Below, in pieces: positions 44,887 to 54,949 of a DNA stretch of 56,187 nucleotides. How positions within the stretch are numbered: the stretch's first letter is position 1; each line of letters begins with the position of its first letter. The DNA is from Hyphomicrobiales bacterium (GTDB taxonomy: Bacteria; Pseudomonadota; Alphaproteobacteria; Rhizobiales; Beijerinckiaceae), in assembly GCA_025356415.1 (NCBI GenBank), contig JANXTB010000166.1, positions 1 through 56,187 of the forward strand. The letters run 5' to 3'. The notes beneath the pieces were generated by a model. That model was not told where the DNA came from and searched no databases. It was given only the letters and a program-made list of their open reading frames with translations. The position numbers and the translations under genes were made by a program.

Positions 44887-45838
44887 TGTTTCCCTTCTTG
44901 ATCGCGTCCGTCCAGCGCGCCGCCTCTTTCTGCGTAAACGCGCCGAGCGCTTCAGGCGTATCCTGTCCCGCAACCGGCAATTCGGACGCGAGGTCCTCGA
45001 TGCGCTTGCGCAAGGCGGGATCCTTGTAGGCGGCCTTCATGGTCTCGGTGAGCCTGGCGAGCACCGGCTTCGGCGTTCCCGCTATGGCGTACATGGCAGT
45101 GGCGGCCGAGACTTCGTAACCCGGCAGGCCGGCCTCGGCCGACGTCGGAATGTTGGGAAGGCCCGGGAAGCGCGTCGCCTGCGCGACAGCCAGCACGCGC
45201 ACCGTGCCGCCCTGGTATTGTCCCATCATGTTGAGGCCCTGGTCGCACATGAGATCCAGCGTGCCGGCGACAAGATCGTTCAGCGCCGGGCCGGTGCCGC
45301 GATAGGGCACGTGCACGATGTCGATGCCCGCCTGCTGGCCAAACAGCACGCAGGCGAGATGCGTCGCCGAACCCGCGCCCGCCGAGCCATAATTCAGCTT
45401 GCCGGGATTGGCCTTGGCGTAGGCAATGAACTCCTTGAGATTCGTCGCGGGCAGATCTTTCCTGATCACGATGTAATGCGCCGCGAAGGCGAGCGTCCCG
45501 ATCGGCTCGAAGTTCTTGACCGGGTCATATTGCGCGGACGGATAAAGCACCGGGCCCGCGACATGCGGCGCCACATTGTGCACGAAGATCGTGTAGCCAT
45601 CGGGCGCCGCACGCAGCGCGCCTGACGTGCCGCCCGCGCCAGCGGCGTTTTCGATCACGAATTGCTGGCCGAGCGCACGCGAGAAAAATTCGCCGTAGAT
45701 GCGCGCTGCGACATCGGTCGGCCCGCCCGCGGCGAATGGCACGACAATAGTGACAGGCCTGGAGGGGTATTCCTGCGCTGCGGCGGGAGCCATGGCGGCG
45801 AACGTGGCTGCAAGCACGATAAGGCTGCGAAACTTCAT
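44873..45838 (-). CDS. Bug/TctC family tripartite tricarboxylate transporter substrate-binding protein
   Basis: EYPSRPVTIVVPFAAGGPTDVAARIYGEFFSRALGQQFVIENAAGAGGTSGA. Confidence 0.92.
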   Translation of the reverse strand: MKFRSLIVLAATFAAMAPAAAQEYPSRPVTIVVPFAAGGPTDVAARIYGEFFSRALGQQFVIENAAGAGGTSGALRAAPDGYTIFVHNVAPHVAGPVLYPSAQYDPVKNFEPIGTLAFAAHYIVIRKDLPATNLKEFIAYAKANPGKLNYGSAGAGSATHLACVLFGQQAGIDIVHVPYRGTGPALNDLVAGTLDLMCDQGLNMMGQYQGGTVRVLAVAQATRFPGLPNIPTSAEAGLPGYEVSAATAMYAIAGTPKPVLARLTETMKAAYKDPALRKRIEDLASELPVAGQDTPEALGAFTQKEAARWTDAIKKGNIKAQ

Positions 45839-45946
45839 TCCGTTTCCTCCAGGCGTTTCCTGTCACCCGATCTGATCGCCGGGCGTCCAAGCGTACGCTA
45901 GCGCGCCTTCAGCCCAAGCGAAAGCGAGACCTCTGGCTCATGCGGG

Positions 45947-47194
45947 TCACGATGCCGAGAGAAGGAGACGGGCGCCGTCATCGCCAGCGACGCGCGCGTC
46001 GATCAGCATCCCCGGCGCGGCGCCGGGCGTAGCCACGGGCGTGAAATCTTCGGCGCGCCCGGTTCCGCCGCGCTCGGTGAGCACGCGAATTTGTCTGCCG
46101 GTTTGCTTCCGCAGATGTTCGTCGAGCGCAAGCGCGCCCTTGCCGCGCAGCCGCTTCGCGCGATCCTTGATCGCCTCGCGCGCCACTTGCGGCATGCGCG
46201 CAGCCGGCGTGCCGGGGCGCGGCGAATACGGAAACACATGCAGATGCGTGAGGCCACAGGCGTCGACTAGATCGAGGCTCTGCGAAAACATAACCTCCGT
46301 CTCGGTCGGAAAGCCCGCAATGATATCCGCGCCGAAGACGATGTCGGGCCGCAGCGCGCGCACCTGCGCGCAGAAAGCGATCGCTTCATCGCGCGAATGC
46401 CGGCGCTTCATGCGCTTCAGGATGAGATCATCGCCGGCCTGCAACGACAAATGCAGATGCGGCATGAAACGCGGCTCGGCGCCGATGACATCGAACAAAT
46501 CCGCATCCGCCTCGATGCAATCGATCGAGGACACGCGCAGCCGCTCCAGTTCGGGCACATGCCGCAAGATCTGTTTCACCAGTTTGCCGAACGATGGCCT
46601 GCCTGGAAGATCATGTCCCCACGATGTGATGTCGACGCCCGTCAGCACCGCTTCGCGATAGCCGTTGGCGCAAAGCTTGCGGATTTGCGTCACGACGTCA
46701 CCCGCAGCCGCCGAGCGCGAAGGCCCGCGTCCATAAGGAATGATGCAAAAGGTGCAACGGTGATCGCAGCCGTTCTGCACTTCGACGAAAGCGCGTGTGT
46801 GGCCTTCGATCGCATCAACCGCGCCAGCGACAAAATGATGCGCGGTTTCTGGCAGCGCGAAAATATCGTTGACGCGCGCCTGCGCGAGATCAGCCCAGAT
46901 TTCGGGCCGCGCCTTGTCGGCATTTCCGATCACAGCGCCGACCTCCGGCATGTCCTTAAAACTCTGCGGATCGATCTGCGCGGCGCAACCGGTGACGACG
47001 ATGCGCGCGCCGGGCCGCTCGCGGCTGGCGCGGCGAATGGCCTGGCGCGCCTGCTTCACGGCTTCCTGCGTCACCGCGCATGTGTTGAAAACAATCGTGT
47101 CGGCATGGCCGGCAGCTTCCGCCGCGCGGCGCACCGCCTCCGATTCCACCGCATTGAGGCGACAGCCGAAGGTGACGACGTCGACGCTGCTCAC
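45947..47194 (-). CDS. mtaB: tRNA (N(6)-L-threonylcarbamoyladenosine(37)-C(2))-methylthiotransferase
   Basis: [42 protein letters not shown] start at 47194 overlapping the dapF stop (GTGA). Confidence 0.93.
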   Translation of the reverse strand: MSSVDVVTFGCRLNAVESEAVRRAAEAAGHADTIVFNTCAVTQEAVKQARQAIRRASRERPGARIVVTGCAAQIDPQSFKDMPEVGAVIGNADKARPEIWADLAQARVNDIFALPETAHHFVAGAVDAIEGHTRAFVEVQNGCDHRCTFCIIPYGRGPSRSAAAGDVVTQIRKLCANGYREAVLTGVDITSWGHDLPGRPSFGKLVKQILRHVPELERLRVSSIDCIEADADLFDVIGAEPRFMPHLHLSLQAGDDLILKRMKRRHSRDEAIAFCAQVRALRPDIVFGADIIAGFPTETEVMFSQSLDLVDACGLTHLHVFPYSPRPGTPAARMPQVAREAIKDRAKRLRGKGALALDEHLRKQTGRQIRVLTERGGTGRAEDFTPVATPGAAPGMLIDARVAGDDGARLLLSAS

Positions 47195-48051
47195 GCGGCG
47201 CCCTGAAAGATTTCTGGCGCGAACACGCCTTCGCATTCGAGTTCGACCGGCCCGGTCATCAGCACATGGCCGTCGCTCTCGCGCCAATCGATGAAAAGAT
47301 CGCCGCCGGGAAGCGTGACGCGCGCGCGACGGTTGGTGAGATCGAGACGCGACGCACAGACCAAAGCCGCGCAGGCGCCAGAGCCGCAAGCCTGCGTCAG
47401 CCCGACGCCGCGTTCCCAGACCTTCAGCACGATGTGATCGCGCGAAGCGACATGCGCGAGCGAGATGTTGGCGCGCTCGGGGAACATCGGATGATGCTCG
47501 AGGCGCGGCCCGTTGATTGAAAGTTGATGCGCCTCGACATCATCGACGAAGAAGATCGCATGCGGATTGCCCATGTTGGCGACCGCGGGCGCGGTGAGCG
47601 CCGGGACATCGAAATCGAGCGAGATGCGGCGCGTGTCGGCGACATCGTCCCGCAGCGGAATCTCGCGCGCGCCAAGCAGCGGCGCGCCCATGTCGATGGT
47701 GAAGGACAGCGGCCCCTCGCGGCGGCATTCGAGAGGCCCGCGCACGGTCTCCACGACGATCACATCGCGCGTATCCTCGCGCAGAAGAACCCAGGCGACG
47801 CAGCGCGTGCCATTGCCGCAGGCGCCGCTCTCGCTGCCGTCATTGTTGAGAATGCGGACGAAGGCTTCTGTTCCGGGCGTCACGGCATCATGCAGCACCA
47901 TCAGCTGGTCGTAGGCGAGGCCCTTGCTGCGATGGATGGCGCGCGCCTCCTCCGGGCTGACGGCAAGCGCCGCGCCCCTCAGGTCGAGGACGATGATTTC
48001 ATTGCCGAGCCCGTTCATCTTGAAGAAGGGCCGGCCGGCAAGCTTGCTCAT
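47191..48051 (-). CDS. dapF: Diaminopimelate epimerase
   Basis: [50 protein letters not shown]. Confidence 0.95.
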   Translation of the reverse strand: MSKLAGRPFFKMNGLGNEIIVLDLRGAALAVSPEEARAIHRSKGLAYDQLMVLHDAVTPGTEAFVRILNNDGSESGACGNGTRCVAWVLLREDTRDVIVVETVRGPLECRREGPLSFTIDMGAPLLGAREIPLRDDVADTRRISLDFDVPALTAPAVANMGNPHAIFFVDDVEAHQLSINGPRLEHHPMFPERANISLAHVASRDHIVLKVWERGVGLTQACGSGACAALVCASRLDLTNRRARVTLPGGDLFIDWRESDGHVLMTGPVELECEGVFAPEIFQGAA

Positions 48052-48292
48052 GGGACGCCGCGCTGGTTTTGAACGGCGCTGCTTATAGGCCGAAAGCGCA
48101 CGCAGGGCCAGCAATCAGCGTCCCTTCGCGCAACCGCAGGCGTCCAGCAGCGTTACAGACGAGCCGAAGTTATGTGGCGACTTTTCATGTCGCTCATCAA
48201 CCGACTTGGCGAAACCCCGTTGATCGCCTCATATGGTGACCAGTGATTTGCCCGGCGCCGATGATGCGGACGCCGCTTGCGGAGCCGCAAAA

Positions 48293-48898
48293 ATGTTCAA
48301 GCCTTCCTGCTTCCCTACCCTGCGCATGGCGCTCACGGCCCTCGTGCTCGTGTGCGCAGCGCCTGCTTTCGCGCAGACGCCCGAGGCGACGCCCGCGCCT
48401 GACACCGGCCGCTCGACCGGCGACGCCTCCACCTCCACCGCCCAGCCGGTCCAGCTCACCGCCCGGCCCGCAGCGGTTATTTCCGGCGCCGCCGAGTGGG
48501 AGGAAGGCTTCGACACGATCACCAAAGCGTTCAACGACCTGCGCGCCGCCATGGATAAGGCCGGGCTCAAGCCGGGCGGCAAGCCGCTCACTGTCTTCGT
48601 TGAAACCGACGACCAGGGTTTCAAATACCAGGCGATGATCCCGCTCGCCTCAGCGCCTCCCGCTAACGTGACTCTGGCCTCGCCCGTGAAGATCGGCGAG
48701 ACGCCGGCTGGCCGCACGATGCGCTTCGAGCATCGCAGCGCCTATGACGACATCGATTCCACCTACGCGGCGATCACCGCCTATCTCGACGAAAAGGGCA
48801 TCGAAGCGAAGCCGATGTTCGTCGAGGAATATGTGACCGAGCCGAAAACGGCGGACGACGCAGGCCTGCAGGTCGATATCTACGTCTTCGTGAAGTAG
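48293..48898 (+). CDS. Secreted GyrI-like (effector-binding-like) domain protein
   Basis: Signal peptide LTALVLVCAAPAFAQ; MRFEHRSAYDDIDSTYAAITAYLDEKGIEAKPMFVEEYVTEP. Confidence 0.65.
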   Translation: MFKPSCFPTLRMALTALVLVCAAPAFAQTPEATPAPDTGRSTGDASTSTAQPVQLTARPAAVISGAAEWEEGFDTITKAFNDLRAAMDKAGLKPGGKPLTVFVETDDQGFKYQAMIPLASAPPANVTLASPVKIGETPAGRTMRFEHRSAYDDIDSTYAAITAYLDEKGIEAKPMFVEEYVTEPKTADDAGLQVDIYVFVK

Positions 48899-48922
48899 CG
48901 AACCGGGAGGCGATCAGGCGAA

Positions 48923-49402
48923 ATGAAGGACAAGGAGAAAGCGCCCACGCGCGCCCCCGAGCCGCGCACGCAATATGCGGCGCTGCCCTTTCGCCTGAAG
49001 CCGCAACGCGAGGTCATGCTCGTCTCGTCACGCGAGACAAAGCGCTGGGTGATTCCGAAAGGCTGGCCGATGAAGGGCCGCAAGCCTTTCGCGGCGGCGG
49101 CGCAAGAGGCGCTTGAGGAAGCAGGCGTCGTCGGCAAGGTCGAGAAGACGCCGCTCGGGTCCTATTCCTACGTCAAAAAGATGCGCAACGGCGCCGGCAT
49201 CCTGTGCCACGTCGACGTGTATGCGCTCCAGGTGCAGCGGCAACTCAAGAAGTGGCCAGAACGCGAGGAGCGCATCACGCGCTGGTTCCCGATCGAGCAG
49301 GCGGCAGAGGCGGTGCGCGAACCGGAGCTCGCAAAACTCATTCGAGCGTTCAGCGACGAGCCTGCGAGCGAAGCGGACGCGGCGGAAGTGAAAGTCGCGT
49401 AG
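48923..49402 (+). CDS. NUDIX hydrolase
   Basis: KGWPMKGRKPFAAAAQEALEEAGVVGKV. Confidence 0.88.
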   Translation: MKDKEKAPTRAPEPRTQYAALPFRLKPQREVMLVSSRETKRWVIPKGWPMKGRKPFAAAAQEALEEAGVVGKVEKTPLGSYSYVKKMRNGAGILCHVDVYALQVQRQLKKWPEREERITRWFPIEQAAEAVREPELAKLIRAFSDEPASEADAAEVKVA

Positions 49403-49421
49403 AGAAGTCGCGTAGACGCGC

Positions 49422-50132
49422 CTAGAAACGCGGCGTATCCAGCGCCGCCGCATGCAGATCCTTCGCGATCGGCTGGAACGTATCGGTCGCCGGATTATAG
49501 GCCAAGAGTCGTCCGTCCATCACGCCGAAATAGCAACCGTGCAACTTGATCTTGCCGCGCTCCTCCAGCGTCTTGATGCAGGGGAACGAGCGCAGATTGG
49601 CCATGCTCTGCTTGATCGATTCAAGCGCCAGCGCTTCGAGATAAGCGAGCGTCGGCTCGGACGGCGGCGCCCCGAGGCGCGCGGCGGACGGCGCCATGAG
49701 CCGGATCCAGCTGCTGATGAAATCGCCCGGCGACAGCGGCGCATGAAACGGATCCTGCTGGAAATCCGCGAACGCGCGCACGCCGCCACATTGCGCGTGA
49801 CCCATGACCACGATGTGCTCGATGCGCAGCGCCATGACGCCGAATTCCAGCGCCGCGGATGTGCCGTGGTAATCATCGTCGGGCGCATAGGGCGGCACGA
49901 GGTTGGCGACATTGCGCACGACGAACATCTCGCCCGGCCCGGCATCAAAAATGACCTCGGGCGCGACGCGCGAATCGCAGCAGCCGATCATCATGACGCG
50001 CGGCTTCTGGCCATGTTCGGCCAGCGCGCGATAGCGCTGTTGCTCGTCGGAAAAGCGGCCCGTGACGAAGGATTCGTAACCCTCGATCAAACGGCGTGGA
50101 AACACGGTCTTGTCGTCGGGCAGATCAATCAT
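49422..50132 (-). CDS. Beta-class carbonic anhydrase
   Basis: MMIGCCDSRVAPEVIFDAGPGEMFVVRNVANLVPPY; IVVMGHAQCGGVRAF. Confidence 0.93.
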   Translation of the reverse strand: MIDLPDDKTVFPRRLIEGYESFVTGRFSDEQQRYRALAEHGQKPRVMMIGCCDSRVAPEVIFDAGPGEMFVVRNVANLVPPYAPDDDYHGTSAALEFGVMALRIEHIVVMGHAQCGGVRAFADFQQDPFHAPLSPGDFISSWIRLMAPSAARLGAPPSEPTLAYLEALALESIKQSMANLRSFPCIKTLEERGKIKLHGCYFGVMDGRLLAYNPATDTFQPIAKDLHAAALDTPRF

Positions 50133-50330
50133 GGCTCGGCTTTCTCGATCGCAAGTCTTGACGGGGCAGTCTCTCGATGGGGCTGTCGGCGCTGCGTTCC
50201 ATAGCCCCGGTGGTCGGCCGCGTCGAGGGTCCATTTCGGCGCGCGCGCCCCGGACCAAGGGAGCATTGGCGAAGGGGCGTCCGACTGCCTATGCTGCATC
50301 GCACAGGAAACGACCCGGAGTCTCAAGGCC

Positions 50331-51206
50331 ATGATCCGTCCCCGCCGCAGCGCGCTCTACATGCCGGGCTCCAACGCCCGCGCGATCGAAAAGGCGCGCA
50401 GCCTTCAAGCGGATGTGATCATCCTCGACCTTGAGGATTCCGTCGCGCCCGACCTCAAGGACGCGGCCCGCGCGCAGGTCTGCGACGCCGTGAAGGCCGG
50501 CGGCTTCGGCCAGCGCGAGGTGGTCATACGCACCAACGGCATGGACACCGCGTGGGGCAAGGCCGACCTCGCCGCGGCCATCGCAGCCGGGCCGGACGCC
50601 ATCCTGCTGCCGAAAGTCTCGACGCCGGGCGACATCACCATGGCGGCCCGCGAGCTGAACGAGGGCGGCGCGCCTGACCACACGCGCCTCTGGGCTATGA
50701 TCGAGACGCCGCTCGGCATCCTGAACGTCGACGCCATCGCCCGCACGGCGGCGGACCCGGCGGCGCGCCTCGCCGTCTTCGTCATGGGCACCAATGACAT
50801 CGCCAAGGAGACCCGCGCGCGGCTAATCCCGGGTCGCGCGCCCATGGTCGCGTGGCTGTCGCGCTGCATCATCGCGGCGCGCGCCTACGGCATCGACGTT
50901 CTCGACGGCGTCTGGAACCAGCTCGCCGACATGGACGGCCTGCGCGCCGAATGCGAGCAGGGCCGCGACCTCGGCATGGACGGCAAGACCGTCATCCACC
51001 CCAACCAGATCCCGATCGCCAACGAAATTTTCGCGCCGCCCGCGGCCGAAGTGGACTGGGCGCGCAAGATCATCGCGGCCTTCGAGCTCCCCGAAAACGC
51101 CGACAAGGGCGCAATTTCCCTCGATGGCAAGATGGTTGAACTGCTGCACGCCGAGATGGCTCGCCGTACGCTCGCCATCTCCGAGGCGGTCGCCGCGCGG
51201 GCCTGA
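50331..51206 (+). CDS. HpcH/HpaI aldolase/citrate lyase family CoA ester lyase
   Basis: RPRRSALYMPGSNARAIEKARSLQADVIILDLEDSVAPDLKD; GMDGKTVIHPNQIPIAN. Confidence 0.9.
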   Translation: MIRPRRSALYMPGSNARAIEKARSLQADVIILDLEDSVAPDLKDAARAQVCDAVKAGGFGQREVVIRTNGMDTAWGKADLAAAIAAGPDAILLPKVSTPGDITMAARELNEGGAPDHTRLWAMIETPLGILNVDAIARTAADPAARLAVFVMGTNDIAKETRARLIPGRAPMVAWLSRCIIAARAYGIDVLDGVWNQLADMDGLRAECEQGRDLGMDGKTVIHPNQIPIANEIFAPPAAEVDWARKIIAAFELPENADKGAISLDGKMVELLHAEMARRTLAISEAVAARA

Positions 51207-51290
51207 GCGGAACCTTGGACCAACCTGAGCGATTCCATGAAGCGGCCTGATCGCTTAAGGTGGTTGGGTAATCAGGGAGCGTGATGCGGC

Positions 51291-52457
51291 ATGAGTGACG
51301 AAACGGAGAAGACGGTCGGGGCGGAAGCCACGCCCAACCGCGGACGCCGCCGCGACGCGCCGACCATCGAGGGGCACGCTGTAGAGAGCGCGCCGGCGGC
51401 CGCCGAGGCGACTTCCGCGCCTGAGGCCATTTCCGACCCCATGCCGGAGCCCGTGCCGAAAACGACGCGAGAGCCCGCCCCCGCGCGCGCCTCGCTTGCG
51501 CCCGCCCTGCCCGGCCTCGCGGCCCTCCTGCTCGCAGGCGTCGCGCTCTATTACGCGCTCAATCCCGCCATCCCGCAGGGGCCGTCGCCCGAAGCCGTCG
51601 CGGCGCTCGGCCAGCGCCTGGACCGCGTCGAATCGCGCCTCGGCGCCATCGAGGCGAAGCCCGCCCCCGCCATCCCGCCCATGCCCGATCTCGCCCCCCT
51701 GACCGCACGGATCGACGCCGTCGAGAAGGCGGCGGACAACGCCCGCACAGCGGCTGGTCGCGCGCTGGAAACAGCGCAGACGCCCCCCAAGATCCCCGAG
51801 CCGCCGAAGGTCGACCTGACCCCGCTTGCCAATCGCATCGCCAAGGTTGAGGCAGATCTCGGCCCGATGCGCCAGGCGCTCGCCGCCCCCAAGACGGACG
51901 TCCGCGCCACCGAGGCGCCCGATGTGCCCGGCGTCGGCCCGCAGGACGCCGCCGCGCTGGCTGTGGTCGCCGGCAGCCTGCGCCAGCAGCTCGACCGCGG
52001 CGCGCCCTTCACCCGCGAAGTGAGCGCGCTGGAAAAGCTCGGCGCCGAACCCGCCAAACTCGCAAAGCTGAAACCGCTCGCGGCCAGCGGCGCGCCGTCC
52101 GCCGCGAAGTTGGCGCAGGACTTCGGCCCGGTTTCCTCCGCCATGCTGCGCGCCGCGCGCCCGGCCCGCCAGGATGGCGACATGATGGACCGTCTGGCGC
52201 GCAGCGCCGCGAGCCTCGTGCGCATTCGCCCGGCGGGCGAGAGCGCTGGCGAGGACGCCCCGGCGCTGGTCAGCCGCATGGAGGGCGCCCTGCAGCGCGG
52301 CGACGTCGCCGAGGCGCTGGCGCTCTACGATCGCCTGCCCGCCGACATGAAAGAACCCGGCCGCGACTGGGCGACCCGCGCGCGCCAGCGCGTGGACGCC
52401 GAGGCCGCCGCGCGCGGCCTGCTCGACGAAGCGCTCGACAAACTCGCCAGGAAGTAG
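51291..52457 (+). CDS. Alphaproteobacterial mitofilin (Mic60/COG4223)-like membrane protein
   Basis: Pro/Ala-rich N-terminus, single TM (LPGLAALLLAGVALYYAL), coiled coil, C-terminal FTREVSALEKLG...; immediately upstream of HemY. Confidence 0.78.
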   Translation: MSDETEKTVGAEATPNRGRRRDAPTIEGHAVESAPAAAEATSAPEAISDPMPEPVPKTTREPAPARASLAPALPGLAALLLAGVALYYALNPAIPQGPSPEAVAALGQRLDRVESRLGAIEAKPAPAIPPMPDLAPLTARIDAVEKAADNARTAAGRALETAQTPPKIPEPPKVDLTPLANRIAKVEADLGPMRQALAAPKTDVRATEAPDVPGVGPQDAAALAVVAGSLRQQLDRGAPFTREVSALEKLGAEPAKLAKLKPLAASGAPSAAKLAQDFGPVSSAMLRAARPARQDGDMMDRLARSAASLVRIRPAGESAGEDAPALVSRMEGALQRGDVAEALALYDRLPADMKEPGRDWATRARQRVDAEAAARGLLDEALDKLARK

Positions 52458-52463
52458 GACCGC

Positions 52464-54041
52464 ATGATCCGCCTCATCGTCTTTTTGGTCCTGCTCGCGG
52501 CTGCGGCTCTCGGTCTGTCCTGGCTGGCTGACCGGCCCGGCGAGATTGTCCTCACCTGGCAGGGCATGCGCATCGAGACCTCCGTGCTTGTCGGCCTCGC
52601 CGGGCTGATCGGCGCCTTCATCGTGCTGCTGGTGATCTGGAGCCTGCTGCGCTTCATCTTCCGGCTGCCCTCGCTCGTCGCGCTGACGACGCGCGCGCGC
52701 CGCCGCAACAGGGGCTATGCGGCGCTCTCGCGCGGCATGATCGCCGCCGCTTCGGGCGATGCGCGCTACGCCATGCGCGCCACGCGTGAAGCAGAGAAGC
52801 TGATCGGCGAAGATCCGCTCACCCTGTTGCTGCGCGCCCAGACCGCGCAGCTCGAAGGCGACCGGCATGTCGCCGAAACCACCTTCTCGCGCATGGTGGA
52901 GCGGCCCGAGACGCGCCTGCTTGGCCTGCGCGGCCTGCACGCCGAAGCCGCGCGCCGTGGCGACGACCGCGCCGCGAATCTCTACGCCAAACAGGCGCAT
53001 CGCATCACGCCGCTCGCCTGGGCGGGCGAAGCCCTGCTCGATTGGCATGTGCGGCGCGGCGAATGGCGCGAAGCGCTCGACATCGTCGAAACCAACCGCA
53101 CGCAAAAGGCGATCACACGCGAACAGGCCGACCGCCAGCGCGCCGTACTGCTGACCGCGCAAGCGCGCGAGGAGCTCGATCGCGATCCGGAGACCTCGCT
53201 GAAAGACGCGCGCACCGCGCTGAAACTGGCGCCCGCGCTCGTCCCCGCGGCTGTCATCGCCGGCGACCTGCTGGCCCGGCGCGGCGACCTGCGCAAGGCG
53301 GCCCGCCTGCTCGAAGCGGCGTGGCGCGAGGCGGCGCATCCCGACATTGCGCAGGCCTATGTTCACCTGCGCGCCGGCGACGCCGCGCGCGAGCGGCTGA
53401 GCCGCGCGGAAACGCTCGCGGCGCTCAATCCGCGCGACAATGAAAGCGCCTTCGCGGTCGCCCGCGCGGCGCTGGAAGCGCGCGACTTCGAAAAGGCGCG
53501 CTTCGCGCTGGCGCCGCTGCTGGCTGGCGGCGAGGCGCGCCCGACCCGGCGGCTCTGCCTGCTGATGGCCGATATCGAACAGACCGAGCACGGCGCGCAC
53601 AGCGGGACTTTGCGCGAATGGCTGGCGCGCGCCGCCCGCGCGCCGCGCGATCCGGCCTGGATCGCCGATGGCGTGATCTCGGATCGCTGGGAGCCCGCCT
53701 CGCCCGTCACCGGAAAGCTCGACGCCTTCCGCTGGGCCGCCCCGCAAGACCAGCTCGCCGCGCCCGACGACTGGCTCGCGTTGACCACCGAACCCGATGT
53801 GCAGGACGAAACGATCCTGCAGGCGCCGGCCCTCGAAGCCCCGACGGCGCCCGAGCCCGAACCCGCGCCCACAGCCGTCGAGCCGCCCGAACCCGCGCCC
53901 CAACCCGCGCCCCTGGCGACGCCGCGTCCGGTCGTGATCAAGCCCCCCGTGCAGGCGCTCTACCCGATGCCGCATGCGCCCGACGACCCGGGCCTGCGGC
54001 GCGAGGAAGAAGCGCCCGCCGAGCGGCGGCCGTTCGGCTGA
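52464..54041 (+). CDS. hemY: HemY N-terminal domain/TPR protein
   Basis: MIRLIVFLVLLAAAALGLSWLADRPGEIVLTWQGMRIETSVLVGL...; TPR-like C-terminal region. Confidence 0.88.
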   Translation: MIRLIVFLVLLAAAALGLSWLADRPGEIVLTWQGMRIETSVLVGLAGLIGAFIVLLVIWSLLRFIFRLPSLVALTTRARRRNRGYAALSRGMIAAASGDARYAMRATREAEKLIGEDPLTLLLRAQTAQLEGDRHVAETTFSRMVERPETRLLGLRGLHAEAARRGDDRAANLYAKQAHRITPLAWAGEALLDWHVRRGEWREALDIVETNRTQKAITREQADRQRAVLLTAQAREELDRDPETSLKDARTALKLAPALVPAAVIAGDLLARRGDLRKAARLLEAAWREAAHPDIAQAYVHLRAGDAARERLSRAETLAALNPRDNESAFAVARAALEARDFEKARFALAPLLAGGEARPTRRLCLLMADIEQTEHGAHSGTLREWLARAARAPRDPAWIADGVISDRWEPASPVTGKLDAFRWAAPQDQLAAPDDWLALTTEPDVQDETILQAPALEAPTAPEPEPAPTAVEPPEPAPQPAPLATPRPVVIKPPVQALYPMPHAPDDPGLRREEEAPAERRPFG

Positions 54042-54169
54042 GACAAGACGCGGATTATTTCGAAGGGCGGATTATTTTGAAGGGACCTGCGTCCTCGCTT
54101 GCCAAGCGCCGATCCCTTCGCTAAGAGGTCGGAGCCTTGCGGCTGCGCACCAGCGTCCCGTAAAAGCAC

Positions 54170-54245
54170 GCCGATTTAGCTCAGCTGGTAGAGCACCTCA
54201 TTCGTAATGAGGGGGTCGGGGGTTCGAATCCCTCAATCGGCACCA
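54170..54245 (+). tRNA. tRNA-Thr (anticodon CGT), CCA encoded
   Basis: GCCGATT/AATCGGC acceptor, TTCGTAA anticodon loop with CCTCA/TGAGG stem, GGTTCGAATCC T arm, ACCA end. Confidence 0.96.
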
Positions 54246-54303
54246 TCAATCCTCTGCACCAACAGTCATTTGGGTTCGAACAACGTTGATTATTTCCGTC
54301 GCG

Positions 54304-54792
54304 TTAAGGCTCGAGCCGAATGTATTCAGGAAACTGTTCGTAGGTCACCGGAATTGCGGGCGAAATACACTGAAGCGGAGGATTTTTGTGATTGTATGAA
54401 ACCTTGAATTGCAATGCTGTGTCGCTGACCTTTTTTACATACACTTGATAATAAAAATTCAGCTCCATGCCGAAAAGTGGGACGGCGTAATCTCTAACGA
54501 GATGAACGCAATAAAATGGAGTTAAGCTATCCGGTGAGCGGATGGAAAGGACCGCAGGATTGAGCCTTAACTCTGACAGAGTAGCAGATTTTAGCTTCCT
54601 CATCCGCAGGTTCTTATATGGCTCCGCAATGACTGCGGAGTTGATGACTGCAGCAAGCCCATTTCTCATGGAAGGCGTCAGAGGGACAGTCTTTTGAGCT
54701 TCAGCTCTTGCTGATGTGATTTCTTCAGGTGCGAATTTGGATGCGCAACCTGAGAGTGCGATTGCAGCGCAAATTATTATTTGAAGCTTCAT
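54304..54792 (-). CDS. Hypothetical lipoprotein in AT-rich segment
   Basis: MKLQIIICAAIALSGCAS lipobox; codon usage and GC clearly lower than neighbours. Confidence 0.65.
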   Translation of the reverse strand: MKLQIIICAAIALSGCASKFAPEEITSARAEAQKTVPLTPSMRNGLAAVINSAVIAEPYKNLRMRKLKSATLSELRLNPAVLSIRSPDSLTPFYCVHLVRDYAVPLFGMELNFYYQVYVKKVSDTALQFKVSYNHKNPPLQCISPAIPVTYEQFPEYIRLEP

Positions 54793-54949
54793 TGCAATTC
54801 TTTCGACAGATGAAATCTGCTTTGCTCAATGAAGCCAGTTAACAATTGTTTTCTTCCTTGGACAACAACCCACTCGATATTAAAGCTCAAACTTTCGACT
54901 ATCAGACATACCGTGATGAGCACGCGCGCGCCCGAAAGTATCCCACCCC

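Noticed and set aside
51255-53975. 906-aa minus-strand ORF antisense to mic60-like/hemY
   Set aside because: Arg/Gly/Gln/Ala-rich composition typical of an antisense frame in GC-rich DNA; the sense genes have recognisable domains.
54170-54280. Possible attL/attR pair from tRNA-Thr 3' end (GGGTTCGAA at 54272)
   Set aside because: Only about 9 bp shared with the T arm and no integrase nearby; too weak to call an integrated element.
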